DNA of 48,456 nt from a virus: positions 1-48,456 of IMG/VR virus record IMGVR_UViG_3300037502_003775; one strand, 5' to 3'. Positions 16,416 through 24,688 of this stretch are shown here, piece by piece (position 1 is the first letter of the stretch; every line of letters begins with the position of its first letter). The notes under the pieces are model-generated. The model worked only from the letters and a program-made list of their open reading frames with translations. It ran no database searches and had not been told where the DNA came from. The translations under genes were made by a program, and so were the position numbers.

Positions 16416-17081
16416 TTAGGTACCCGCACCCCATCTAACGGAAGGGGAGTGAACTAACTCATGATAGCTCTGGTATTTGTTGTACCAGTAATTATTTTCT
16501 TTTGACTTCGCATCCCAAGAGATTGAGAAGCTTTCGTCATCATCATTGGACTTGAGAGAGTTACAAATTCTATGAGAGAGCTGACAGTTTGTCATCGAGT
16601 GTTCTCCACCCTTAGAGAGAGGAATCACATGGTCAATAGTTCCACTCCAATTGTCATCAATAAATTTGTCATAGAGAACAGGCATACCACAGATCTTGCA
16701 TAAGCCATGATCACGTTTATACAGAATTGAGTATGAAACTTCCTCAACAAAGGCTTCTCTGATTTGTTTTTCTCTTTTGCTTTTTAATCTGTGCATATAC
16801 TTTTTATGACGGTCTGTTTGATGTTCAATTCTGCGATGATATTTTGTTGCACAAGTATCACAGCAATATTCTTTTCTGGGCTCACCTAGTGTTGTATAAA
16901 ATTCATTTCCACACTCTTTACAAACGATTTTCTTAGGAACAAAAGAATCGGCCCATTGCTCTCGTTTTAAACGAAGACTTCCGGCATAGCCACACTCAGG
17001 TGAACAATAAATTTTCTTTGGGTATGGTGTATTAAAATCCTCACCGCAATATGAACACTGTCGATGAAATTTGTTCTTCAT
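16416..17081 (-). CDS. HNH endonuclease with N-terminal zinc ribbons, probably a homing-type nuclease
   Basis: 221 residues from the ATG of MKNKFHRQCSYCGEDFNTPY, with GGAGG 6 bases upstream. Three zinc-binding segments come first: CSYCG...CSPECG, CKECG and CCDTCATKYHRR. An HNH domain follows at about 140-195 with CKICGMPVLYD, TIDHVIPLSKGGEHSMTNCQ and HRICNSLK. The HNH residues are intact. It lies between the packaging HNH gene and terS, with a terminator hairpin in front. The zinc ribbons and the site fit a free-standing homing endonuclease that has invaded the packaging module. A direct role in packaging is the alternative. Confidence 0.85.
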   Translation of the reverse strand: MKNKFHRQCSYCGEDFNTPYPKKIYCSPECGYAGSLRLKREQWADSFVPKKIVCKECGNEFYTTLGEPRKEYCCDTCATKYHRRIEHQTDRHKKYMHRLKSKREKQIREAFVEEVSYSILYKRDHGLCKICGMPVLYDKFIDDNWSGTIDHVIPLSKGGEHSMTNCQLSHRICNSLKSNDDDESFSISWDAKSKENNYWYNKYQSYHELVHSPSVRWGAGT

Positions 17082-17095
17082 AGGCTTCCTCCAAT

Positions 17096-17119
17096 AAAAA
17101 AGCACCGCCGAAGCGATGC
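17096..17119 (-). terminator. Strong intrinsic terminator inside the late operon
   Basis: On the minus strand GCATCGC (17119-17113), loop TTCG, GCGGTGC (17108-17102) with one G-U pair, followed by six T. It directly follows the stop of the first HNH gene and precedes the second HNH gene and terS. It may be the original end of a short transcript, or a control point for late expression. Confidence 0.75.
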
Positions 17120-17121
17120 AT

Positions 17122-17487
17122 TCATTTTCTGTTATTCCACCGGTCGCCACTCTCAGCTGTGATCTTTGAGTGACATGACTTACAAAGGGCCATCAGGTTA
17201 CTGGTTTCATTGCCACCGCCTTTGGAGAGAGGGAGGATGTGGTGGACTTCTTCAGCAGCTTTAATTCGTCCGTTCTTATCGCACTCCTCGCAAAGAGGAT
17301 GGGCTTTAATGTAGCGGTCCCTGATCCGCTTCCAGGACCTGCCATAGCGTTTGTTAGAAGCAGGGTCTCGTTGGTACTGGTTGTAGCGTTTCGTTACTAC
17401 CTTCTTATGCTCGGCGCAGTATTGCTCGCTGTCTGCAAGCCGACCGCAGCCTGGGTAAGCACAAGGACGCTTAGGTTTGTATGGCAT
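17122..17487 (-). CDS. HNH endonuclease of the packaging module
   Basis: 121 residues from the ATG of MPYKPKRPCAYPGCGRLADS, with GGAGGTG 5 bases upstream. An N-terminal zinc finger (CAYPGCGRLADSEQYCAEH) is followed by RYGRSWKRIRDRYIKAHPLC and an HNH core: CEECDKNGRIKAAEEVHHIL, PLSKGGGNETSNLMALCKSC and HSKIT. This is the HNH protein placed next to terS in HK97-type phages, where it works with the terminase in cos cleavage and packaging. The IS110 element lies just upstream of it, separating it from the late regulator. Confidence 0.92.
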   Translation of the reverse strand: MPYKPKRPCAYPGCGRLADSEQYCAEHKKVVTKRYNQYQRDPASNKRYGRSWKRIRDRYIKAHPLCEECDKNGRIKAAEEVHHILPLSKGGGNETSNLMALCKSCHSKITAESGDRWNNRK

Positions 17488-17559
17488 GGGTTCACCTCCT
17501 TGTATATTATATTTATCAGAGTCGTGGTACCCTGACAGCATTTACTGTTATTCCCTCAT

Positions 17560-17772
17560 GCCACGTGGGATAATAGAATTGTGCAGTTGAGGGCGTCGTT
17601 CTCCCTCCCTGAGATAAGGTCTCGTAAGAAAGAGTGGCGCCTCAGCTTTACGGGTAGGATCCGAATAAGCTGGATGGGGATAAGCCCCGTATATCTGACA
17701 AGGCAGGATTCCCGTAAAATCCTGAGGATAACCTCCTGCAGCCTAAATAACTCCAAAAGGTGGTGTCAAATC
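17560..17772 (+). ncRNA. Candidate bridge RNA region of the IS110 element
   Basis: The non-coding leader before the transposase contains several hairpins: GAGA/TCTC near 17610, GGGG-ATAA-GCCC near 17680, and CAGGATT/AATCCTG with a 7-base loop near 17705. IS110 elements of the IS621 type encode a bridge RNA in this region whose two loops pair with target and donor DNA. The loops and their guide segments were not resolved here. This is inference from family biology plus visible secondary structure. Confidence 0.45.
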
Positions 17773-18951
17773 ATGTACTACATCGGTATTGATATTGCCA
17801 AGAAGGCCCATGAAGTCTGTTTCTTGGACCAGAACGGGCAAGTGCTCGACGGAAACTCTTTCAAGATACCCAACACTCTTTCTGGCGTAGACAAACTTCA
17901 GAAGATGCTTGATAAGTATGGTCTGACTTCGAAGAATTCCCAAGTGGGTATGGAGGCCACCGGTCATTATTGGTTGGTCCTTTACTCCTGGCTCTTTGAA
18001 AAAGGCTTCGACATCAAGGTCATCAACCCCATTGTTACCGATGCCTTGCGCAATATGCGCGTCCGAAAAGTCAAAAATGACCGGATTGATGCGGAAATTG
18101 TTGCAAAGGCGATTATGTTCGGCGAATATCAGGAGACAGCCATCGCCGATGGCGATACGCTGGCATTACGCCAGCTTTGTCGTTTCCGTCTCTGGCAGGT
18201 ACACTCTGAAAGTGATCTCAAACGTAAGATCATTGCGCTTCTAGATCAGGTCTTTCCGGAATATACAAATCTGTTCAGTGATATCTTCGGAATAACCTCC
18301 AAAGAGCTTCTACTGCAGTATACGACTCCTGAAGAGATGGCCTCACTGTCTGCAAGGAAATTAACTCTACTACTGAGTAAAAGCTCTAAAGGCCATTTCG
18401 GCCAAGAAAAAGCAATGGAAATCAGAGCCGTTGCCCAAAGTTCTATGGGTATTCGTATCGCCACCGATGCCTTTGCCTTCCAGATTCGTCAGATGGTCGA
18501 GCAGTTGGAGTTCATTGAAGAACAGACTGCTTTGCTGGATCAGCAAATTGAAGCTTATATGGAAAAACTAGACTCTCCAGTCACAAGCATCCCTGGTATA
18601 GGTCCTGTTTACGGGGCAGTAATCCTTTCTGAGCTAGGAAATATTCACCGCTTTCCAAGCGCCAAGCAAATCGTTTCCTTTGCAGGACTTGATGCCCAAA
18701 TCAAAGAATCCGGGGAATTCACAGGTACACAGACACATATATCGAAACGAGGTTCACCTTATCTACGACGAGCAATCTGGGGTGCGGCCTTCGTGGCATC
18801 ATGGTCTGATCCTCAACTCAAGGACTATTACGAGCATCTACGAGCTAGAGGAAAACCTCACAGGGTCGCAGTAGGCGCTGTAGCACGCAAGCTTTGCTAT
18901 ATCATCTTTGCAATCCTGTCAGAAAATCGTCCTTATGAAGTAAGGGCTTGA
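17773..18951 (+). CDS. IS110-family transposase (DEDD recombinase)
   Basis: 392 residues from the ATG of MYYIGIDIAKKAHEVCFLDQ, with AAGGTGGTG upstream; longer in-frame extension runs through the leader and is not expected. The N-terminal RuvC-like domain shows the acidic residues in YIGIDIAKK, VGMEATGHYW and VKNDRIDAEIVAKA. The C-terminal Transposase_20 domain has SIPGIGPVYGAVILSELGNI (helix-hairpin-helix) and the serine-containing HISKRGSPYLRRAIWGAA. Both active centres look intact and length is normal, so the element may be active. Recent insertion is suggested by the lack of decay. Confidence 0.95.
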   Translation: MYYIGIDIAKKAHEVCFLDQNGQVLDGNSFKIPNTLSGVDKLQKMLDKYGLTSKNSQVGMEATGHYWLVLYSWLFEKGFDIKVINPIVTDALRNMRVRKVKNDRIDAEIVAKAIMFGEYQETAIADGDTLALRQLCRFRLWQVHSESDLKRKIIALLDQVFPEYTNLFSDIFGITSKELLLQYTTPEEMASLSARKLTLLLSKSSKGHFGQEKAMEIRAVAQSSMGIRIATDAFAFQIRQMVEQLEFIEEQTALLDQQIEAYMEKLDSPVTSIPGIGPVYGAVILSELGNIHRFPSAKQIVSFAGLDAQIKESGEFTGTQTHISKRGSPYLRRAIWGAAFVASWSDPQLKDYYEHLRARGKPHRVAVGAVARKLCYIIFAILSENRPYEVRA

Positions 18952-18977
18952 AACTACAATGAATTAAATCCTCACTT

Positions 18978-19001
18978 AGAGCATTTTTCGATGCTCTTTT
19001 T
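18978..19001 (+). terminator. Terminator after the IS110 transposase
   Basis: AGAGCAT (18978-18984), loop TTTTCG, ATGCTCT (18991-18997) and a T-run. It is 27 bases after the transposase stop. Confidence 0.75.
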
Positions 19002-19095
19002 GTGCTGCCTAACTAACATAATCATCATTTTCTTCTCTTGTGTGTACAAATCAGATTTTTAGACTTGACATTTTATAGCTGGTCTTTTGGGCATA

Positions 19096-19131
19096 AGAAA
19101 AGCCCTCGTGGGGTGTTCCCAAGAAGGCTTG
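19096..19131 (-). terminator. Terminator-like hairpin between the late regulator region and the late genes
   Basis: On the minus strand AAGCC (19130-19126) pairs with GGCTT (19104-19100) around an inner GGGAACACCCC stem, followed by TTCTTA. It lies downstream of the repeat at 19158-19198. It could be the stop of the middle operon or a control site that late transcription must pass. Confidence 0.5.
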
Positions 19132-19157
19132 TTTACATTGTGGCTCACTATATATAT

Positions 19158-19198
19158 AAGCACACATCGCAGGTATCATTCTATGTTATTTAGTATCC
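19158..19198 (-). repeat. Repeat copy 1 downstream of the 63-residue gene
   Basis: It shares the core GGTATCATTCTATG (plus strand 19172-19185) and flanking ATATAA...CACA and GTATCC with the copy at 19403-19453. It lies in the gap leading to the late operon, at the end of the small zinc-finger gene. Confidence 0.55.
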
Positions 19199-19200
19199 AT

Positions 19201-19392
19201 CTAATCAAAGAGGCCAGTTCTTAACAGGATTTCTTTGTGGGGCTTACATTCCTTACAGACATAGTGTCTGTCCCTAAGATAGTTCAAGGATCTTACTTCA
19301 TCACCACAGAAGCGGCAGTGGGGGAAGTAGTAGGTCATCCTTCCAGCTTTAGAGATTCTGATGTTGTCTTCTTTAGCTTCACGGTAGCTCAT
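19201..19392 (-). CDS. Small phage zinc-finger protein of unknown function
   Basis: 63 residues starting MSYREAKEDNIRISKAGRMT, with GGAGG upstream. Two cysteine pairs are spaced as in a zinc ribbon: HCRFCGDEVRSL and VCKECKPHKE. It lies between the late regulator and the late operon. Small zinc-ribbon proteins in this slot are common in clostridial phages. A DNA- or RNA-binding role is a reasonable guess only. Confidence 0.75.
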   Translation of the reverse strand: MSYREAKEDNIRISKAGRMTYYFPHCRFCGDEVRSLNYLRDRHYVCKECKPHKEILLRTGLFD

Positions 19393-19402
19393 TTTTAGTA
19401 AC

Positions 19403-19453
19403 CTCCATTTTACATATAATCACATGCGGTGGGTATCATTCTATGGTTTTAGG
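19403..19453 (-). repeat. Repeat copy 2 overlapping the end of the late regulator gene
   Basis: Core GGTATCATTCTATG at 19432-19445 with the flanks TATAATCACATG and GGTATCC, matching copy 1. It overlaps the stop of the regulator gene (GAT-ACC-TAA on the minus strand) and reaches the ribosome site of the 63-residue gene. Confidence 0.55.
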
Positions 19454-19877
19454 TATCCTGGTTTAAAATCTTACTGCAAACTTCCAAGGCAGCGTTGTGC
19501 ATTTTGTAGAGATGGTGGATGGTGTAACACATATCCACTGCGATCTTTTCCCAGGTTAGAAAACAAAGGTAGCGTTTCTCAAGAAGCGTCTGGTACTCAG
19601 AGTTTTCTATGGACTTGATGATGGTCATGATTTCACGTTTCGAATCTACAAGACGAATGATGTCCTGATTGATCTCTTCCTGTAGGTCGATGATTCTGGC
19701 AATCACATCAGCCATTGTTGATGTTGACCGGTTCGGATTTCTTGGCATTGCACTCAAAGTCGATGTGGCTCTTGTGGCCAGTGCATTTAAAGATTCCAAT
19801 TGCTCAAACTTGCTACGGATCCGATGGTCAATGCGATAAGCTTTTGAGAAGTATTCTCTTGCGTTTTGTTTATTCAT
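19449..19877 (-). CDS. DUF1492 / ArpU-like phage late transcription regulator
   Basis: 142 residues. Long helices (REYFSKAYRIDHRIRSKFEQ, ARIIDLQEEINQDIIRLVDS) are followed by a sigma region 4-like helix-turn-helix (LLEKRYLCFLTWEKIAVDM, then IHHLYKMHNAAL). This is the DUF1492/ArpU/RinA-type pattern. Such proteins bind between their own gene and terS and turn on head, tail and lysis genes. Here that target region has been invaded by an IS110 element. The gene follows the helicase remnant and is the last but one gene of the middle block. Confidence 0.82.
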   Translation of the reverse strand: MNKQNAREYFSKAYRIDHRIRSKFEQLESLNALATRATSTLSAMPRNPNRSTSTMADVIARIIDLQEEINQDIIRLVDSKREIMTIIKSIENSEYQTLLEKRYLCFLTWEKIAVDMCYTIHHLYKMHNAALEVCSKILNQDT

Positions 19878-19936
19878 ATTAGCCCTCCGAATATTTTAGA
19901 TTTCACTCGGATTGGCGACGATTGTCATAGGTTGTC

Positions 19937-21306
19937 TTAGATTTTCAGATCTGCCTTTACGGCATTGATTAGTGCAGCTTGGGTGCTGTTCTTTTCTCTT
20001 AGTGCTTGAAGAATACGTGCATCGATGGTGTCCTTGGTAATGATGTGTTGAACAACAACGGTATTTTCTGTTTGTCCCTGTCTCCATAGGCGGGCATTGG
20101 TTTGCTGGTAAAGTTCCAGGCTCCAAGTCAGGCCAAACCATATAAGGGTGGAGCCGCCATGTTGAAGATTCAGTCCATGTCCTGCAGAAGCGGGGTGGAT
20201 TAAAGCTACTGGTAATTCACCACTGTTCCAGCTCCGAATACTTTCAGAAGAATCAAGGCGAGAGAACTTAATTTTATTGTGCTGCAGCCTTTCTGTGATG
20301 CGCTCAAGATCATGTCTAAACCAATAGGCAACCAGGATAGGTTTTCCATTAGCGGCTTCAATGAGATCTTCTAATGCTTCCAGCTTTCTGTCGTGGATCC
20401 TTATGATCTCTTGGGTATCGGAGTAGACAGCTCCGTTGGCCATTTGAGACAGTTTGCCAGAAAGAGCAGCAGCATTAGCTGCGGTGATATCTCCACCGGG
20501 AAGCTGAAGGACCAGATCACGCTTTAATTCCTCATAGCGTTTACGCTCTTGTTCTGAAAGCTTTACTGGATACTCGGAACTAATGAGTTCTGGCATCTTC
20601 AAATGGTCAGTGGATTTCATGGATATGGTAATGTCGGAAATCTGTCGGTAGATGGCATCTTCTGCAAAGGGTAGAGGCTTATAACTAAAGATGATCTGGC
20701 CATTTCGCTTATCTGGCATAAAGTAGTCGTCTCGATACTTACCAATGAATCTACCCAGGCGTTTACCCATATCTAAAAGCCTAAACTCAGCCCATAGATC
20801 CATGAGTCCGTTTCCTGTGGGAGTACCAGTTAAACCCACCATTCGCTTAATGCGTGGACGAACTTTCATCAAGGCTTTAAACCTCTTAGCCTTATGGTTC
20901 TTAAATGATGAAAGCTCATCGATAATTACCATGTCATAGTTAAAAGGGATACCGCTGTCTTCCACAAGCCACTGGACATTTTCTCTGTTGATGATGTAGA
21001 TATCAGCTTTTTTCAAAAGTGCAGCTTTTCTTTCTGATTCAGTACCAACAGCCACAGACCAGATTAGATGATCTAGGTGTGACCATTTCTCAAGTTCTTG
21101 GGGCCACGTATATCTTGCCACACGAAGAGGGGCAACCACCAAAACTTTATGAACCTTAAAGCTGTCAAAGAGTAAATTGCTTATGGAGGTGAGGGTCAGT
21201 ACAGTTTTTCCTAACCCAAGCCCATATCAAGAAATATTGCAGCAATGGGGTTGTTTTCGATGTAGGCACTTGCGTATTGCTGATAATCATGTGGTATGAA
21301 CTTCAT
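19937..21306 (-). pseudogene. SNF2-type DEAD/DEAH helicase, frameshifted in Walker A
   Basis: The gene starts at ATG 21306 (MKFIPHDYQQYASAYIENNP) overlapping the VRR-NUC gene by 4 bases. It reads to IFLDMGLG and then meets TAG at 21213-21211. The next base frame continues with GKTVLTLTSISNLLF and runs to 19937. Removing five bases (TTGGG-TTAGG looks like a partial duplication) would restore GLGKT, the Walker A. The rest is a normal SNF2 phage helicase: MVIIDELSSFKNHKAKR (motif II), GLTGTPTGN (III), and ARLWRQGQTENTVVVQH (VI). It would act in phage DNA replication or recombination. As it stands no full protein is made unless translation slips; the 401-residue part lacks the ATP-binding motif. 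Confidence 0.88.
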
Positions 21307-21590
21307 TTGGCATCACCTCCCATGTCGGATAATATTGTCTTTATTCCTGCTACACTATCAAGCACATAAACCTTGAATCCAAGATTACGAAGGAGCTTAT
21401 GTCTTGCCAGTTGTAGAGGTCGAGGTTTCTTCCCAGGTGCTTTGACTTCAACAAAGGCGATTCTTCCCATTGGCAGTAGTACAATGCGGTCTGGCACACC
21501 ATCTAACCCCGGACTAACAAATTTTAGTGCCATACCACCCCTCTTTTTCACTGCTTTTACCAGCTTTTGTTCGATGTTTTTTTCAGTCAC
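21303..21590 (-). CDS. VRR-NUC domain nuclease
   Basis: 95 residues from a GTG start (VTEKNIEQKLVKAVKKRGG) with GGGAGGT 6 bases upstream; the long in-frame extension to 21776 overlaps the vapE gene and has no site. The VRR-NUC fold (PD-(D/E)XK superfamily) is shown by FVSPGLDGVPDRIVLLPMGR and IAFVEVKAPGKKPRPLQL, with catalytic D, E and K in PDR and EVK. Stand-alone VRR-NUC proteins next to phage helicases are very common. It may be a structure-specific nuclease in recombination. It is coupled to the helicase by ATGA overlap. Confidence 0.92.
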   Translation of the reverse strand: MTEKNIEQKLVKAVKKRGGMALKFVSPGLDGVPDRIVLLPMGRIAFVEVKAPGKKPRPLQLARHKLLRNLGFKVYVLDSVAGIKTILSDMGGDAK

Positions 21591-21741
21591 TTTTTTACCT
21601 CCCATCTGACACAAGAAACACAAATTCACAAGCGTTTCCCTATATTTACTAACGCGCGTGTACGTGCACAGGTATCTACTATCTACTTTTAAGAAAAAGC
21701 ATTTTGAATATAAGGGAAAAACTTGTGTCGTGTCGTGTTCT

Positions 21742-24090
21742 TTATCCGCAATATTGATAAAGTCGCTGCCTACCATATATGGGCAAACGCCTGATACTGC
21801 TGGTTCGTTCCCAACCGGGAATCTGAGCCATAAGTGCTGCGATCTGATAACTATCCGTGGTCTTTAATTCAGAGAGGTTGCGATTGAAGCATTCACACCA
21901 TATTTCAGCATTGCTTACAGAGGTTCGAGCAACAGTACCTGCATGCACTGGCCTGCCAAATTCGGTCCCACTTAGGTAATTTCTGCGGGCAAACAAGTCC
22001 ATACTATCCCAGTCATCTGGAAGTAATGTATTCAGGTATTCTTCAACCATGCCAACACGCTCATCAGCCTCCATGGCACCCTTCTGGGCCTTTTCTGCCG
22101 CTTCTAAAATGTCACCCTCCAGATATAGCTTTTCGCCTGAACTCCATATTTCTTTGGCTTCCGACCAGAACTGCTGCCTGTATTCTTCAGTGAAATTCCA
22201 AGTCTTCTTCTGCTTTTTCTGATGTACCTTGATGATCCAAAATCGGCGGTTTCCTGTAATATCACGTAAATATCCACGCTCTCCATTTACCGTTGCAATA
22301 ACAATGCACTGTCTAGGATGGCTTTCAACAACCCTGCCATAAGACGGTCGATACTTATCATCAGAGGTAGAAAGGAATGCTTTCACTTTTTCAATGTCCG
22401 CTTTCTTCATTCCAGCAAGCTCGCCGATCTCAACTACCCAGAATCCCTGGAGTTTTTCAGCACCTGACTTGTCGTCCATATCGGTAAGGGATAGAGTTTC
22501 AGAATAGAAGTCCGCTGTTACCAGGTCTTTCAAAATTGTGCTTTTACCAATACCCTGATCGCCATCAAGCACAGGAACGCAGTCAAACTTAATTCCTGGA
22601 ACATATATCCGGGCAACCGCCGCTGCAAAGGTCTTTCTAGTCACTGTGCGTATATACTCAGTGTCATCAGCCTGAAGATATTTGATGAAAACATCCTCCA
22701 CACGCTTTATGCCGTCCCATGGAGGTAGGGAATCAAGGTAATCCCTTATAGGGTGGAATCTCCGATCATCAGCAACCTTGGTAAAGGCAACATCATGATT
22801 TCTACTTGAGAACGGAAGGTAGCGAATATCCATAATGGACTTAAGCTGGGCTGTGTCGGCGTCTCTCCAAAACACGTTACCTTCTGGTCTTTCCCACGGA
22901 AGTGGTCCAGTGACCTGGATACGGTTTGACAGCTCGTTGAATGCAAAGTTCTTAAAATCGGGATCATGATTCAGGATAAGGTTTAAGTTGTATACGCTGT
23001 TTTCGAGTACTTGACTTCGGGGCTGATACTTTAGTTTTTCTTTCCAATCGTCACCAAGATCTGTGAAATCCACTTCAGCTTCTGCAAGTTTCTCATTGGT
23101 AGCAAAGACTTTCACCTCATCGATCTTCATGACAAAATCACACATACTCTTAAAGGACTTCTTAGCATCGTCATCTCCAAACTTATGGATACGGACGATG
23201 TCAAAGGCATTGCATAATTTTAGATATGCTGGGTCCTTGGCATGATGGCTGTAAACGAACTTGCCACCTTCTTTGATTTCAACACCCGCCATGCTACTTG
23301 ACTCTATAAAATGGTAACGCTCCTCATTTTCTGTCGGCGCGTAAATATCTGATAAAAACACATCGATCGCTTTTGTGACGGGGAAGTAGACCCTATTGAA
23401 AAGCCCAACAACACCCTCCTTTTCAAGAGGATCCTGCACCTTCTGATGCGATACTGTATATGCCTTGCTCTCCCTCGATGAAGTTGGAAGTCTTGTAGGA
23501 TCAGTCCATTCCGGGTGAGCAGTTAAAATATCATCTGGATTAAGCCAATCCTTGTCCACTTCCTTATAAATGAAGTCTCCATTGGATGGTGTGCTTGGCC
23601 AGTACATTAGTTGATTTGGCAGATAGGAGCATTCATCGAAATAATCGATGCCTAGCATCTGAGCAAGGTATCTTGATACTGATACAAACTCTTCTGGCGT
23701 CACATCTCTTGCTAGAGGATAGATAATGCGCACTCTCGGATTTTCTTCAGTACTGCTATGGGTGGAATAAAGAACAGAGGTATACTGGGCATTCGATTCA
23801 TAGTTTTCAAGAAACTCTTTATCAATACGGTCACCATCTAAGGCAATCATTGAGCGGAGCTCCACAGTGTCGATTTTTCTGCGACCGCCTTTTAATACCC
23901 CTGCAACAAAACCACCATGATCTTTTGCATCATCCTTTTGAGCCTTGCTGAATTTGGCATACTCTTCAGCTGATTCCGTTGTCCGGATTGGAGTCTTCAA
24001 TCTATCTTTTAACTCATCAAATGTGATTTCTTTGTTGACCCACTTCTTTGCCTGTCGGCTGTTCCCGTAGGCAATGGCTAGCTTTCTCAC
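21742..24090 (-). CDS. VapE-type primase-helicase (virulence-associated E family)
   Basis: 782 residues from GTG with GGAGG 7 bases upstream. Residues 1 to about 300 look like an AEP-type primase (STHSSTEENPRVRIIYPLAR, then LPNQLMYWPSTPSNGDFIY, with IALDGD as a metal motif). Residues about 420-700 are a SF3 VirE helicase with Walker A LDGDQGIGKSTILKDL (about 508), Walker B-like FWVVEIGELAGM and CIVIATVNGERGYLRDITGN. It primes and unwinds phage DNA at replication start. It lies between the nuclease gene at 24092 and VRR-NUC, the typical replication block of clostridial siphoviruses. A 150-base gap follows it. Confidence 0.93.
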   Translation of the reverse strand: MRKLAIAYGNSRQAKKWVNKEITFDELKDRLKTPIRTTESAEEYAKFSKAQKDDAKDHGGFVAGVLKGGRRKIDTVELRSMIALDGDRIDKEFLENYESNAQYTSVLYSTHSSTEENPRVRIIYPLARDVTPEEFVSVSRYLAQMLGIDYFDECSYLPNQLMYWPSTPSNGDFIYKEVDKDWLNPDDILTAHPEWTDPTRLPTSSRESKAYTVSHQKVQDPLEKEGVVGLFNRVYFPVTKAIDVFLSDIYAPTENEERYHFIESSSMAGVEIKEGGKFVYSHHAKDPAYLKLCNAFDIVRIHKFGDDDAKKSFKSMCDFVMKIDEVKVFATNEKLAEAEVDFTDLGDDWKEKLKYQPRSQVLENSVYNLNLILNHDPDFKNFAFNELSNRIQVTGPLPWERPEGNVFWRDADTAQLKSIMDIRYLPFSSRNHDVAFTKVADDRRFHPIRDYLDSLPPWDGIKRVEDVFIKYLQADDTEYIRTVTRKTFAAAVARIYVPGIKFDCVPVLDGDQGIGKSTILKDLVTADFYSETLSLTDMDDKSGAEKLQGFWVVEIGELAGMKKADIEKVKAFLSTSDDKYRPSYGRVVESHPRQCIVIATVNGERGYLRDITGNRRFWIIKVHQKKQKKTWNFTEEYRQQFWSEAKEIWSSGEKLYLEGDILEAAEKAQKGAMEADERVGMVEEYLNTLLPDDWDSMDLFARRNYLSGTEFGRPVHAGTVARTSVSNAEIWCECFNRNLSELKTTDSYQIAALMAQIPGWERTSSIRRLPIYGRQRLYQYCG

Positions 24091-24091
24091 T

Positions 24092-24688
24092 TTAATAACC
24101 TCCTTTCACCCCATGTTCAAATCTGGCCTGTCTAGCAGCACGATAGGCTTTTTCTGTTGCTCTAGAATCCATATCACAAAGATAGTTGCTGTCATCACCG
24201 AAGAGTTCAAATTTCCCTTTATGGTTTATCCCAGGATATGCAGCAAAATAATCTCCATCAATAGTTTCGAAGTTGTACTTATTAGGCCAATTGCCGTTAT
24301 CATTGTAAGCTTCATTTTCTATGGACCATAGGATGTCATCAATATCTGCACCACTTGGAATATTCCCAACCACAAGGATGGCTGTCTGGGACTTCCCGTA
24401 AGTATCAGGGTCATCTTTTCCCAGTTCATAAAAACGGTTGATTTTATCTGCATCAGCATCGGTCATCTGACCCTTGACCTCAACGTAAAGATCGCCACCA
24501 GATCTACCGTCTACGCCGTGAAGAAGAAAGTCTGGAAGGTAGGTTAATCCATTTCCAAGGTCATATCCTTCAGGTTCATATTCGTAATCAATACCGCAGA
24601 AATCGAAGAATACAGCCCAGCGAGCCTCAAGCCTTGACCTGAAGAGGTAGCCTTTGTATTCAGTTTGTATTGCTTTTATCTGTTTCAT
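24092..24688 (-). CDS. PD-(D/E)XK-like phage nuclease
   Basis: 198 residues from the ATG of MKQIKAIQTEYKGYLFRSRL with GGAGGTG upstream. The pattern FRSRLEARWAVFFDFCGIDY, then LTYLPDFLL, then GDLYVEVKGQM gives E...D...EVK, the active site of PD-(D/E)XK nucleases. A C-terminal ATEKAYRAARQARFEHG helix is typical of this phage family. It overlaps the antirepressor gene by 4 bases. The substrate is unknown; a role in recombination or host DNA breakdown is possible. Confidence 0.8.
   Translation of the reverse strand: MKQIKAIQTEYKGYLFRSRLEARWAVFFDFCGIDYEYEPEGYDLGNGLTYLPDFLLHGVDGRSGGDLYVEVKGQMTDADADKINRFYELGKDDPDTYGKSQTAILVVGNIPSGADIDDILWSIENEAYNDNGNWPNKYNFETIDGDYFAAYPGINHKGKFELFGDDSNYLCDMDSRATEKAYRAARQARFEHGVKGGY

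Larger units (their letters stand above)
17545..19005 (+). mobile_element. IS110-family insertion sequence, complete transposase (ends approximate)
   Basis: The unit consists of a structured 5' leader of about 220 bases, one DEDD transposase and a terminator. IS110 elements lack inverted terminal repeats and make little or no target duplication, so the ends are estimates from where prophage-like sequence stops. It points opposite to the prophage genes and lies between the late regulator region (19.1 kb) and the first late gene (17487). It should disturb expression of the whole head-tail operon. Confidence 0.7.

Noticed and set aside
19065-19100. TTGACA as a plus-strand promoter
   Set aside because: No acceptable -10 box at 16 to 18 bases and no gene in that direction.
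21591-21776. N-terminal extension of the VRR-NUC protein to 21776
   Set aside because: It overlaps vapE and has no ribosome site, while the GTG at 21590 has a perfect one.
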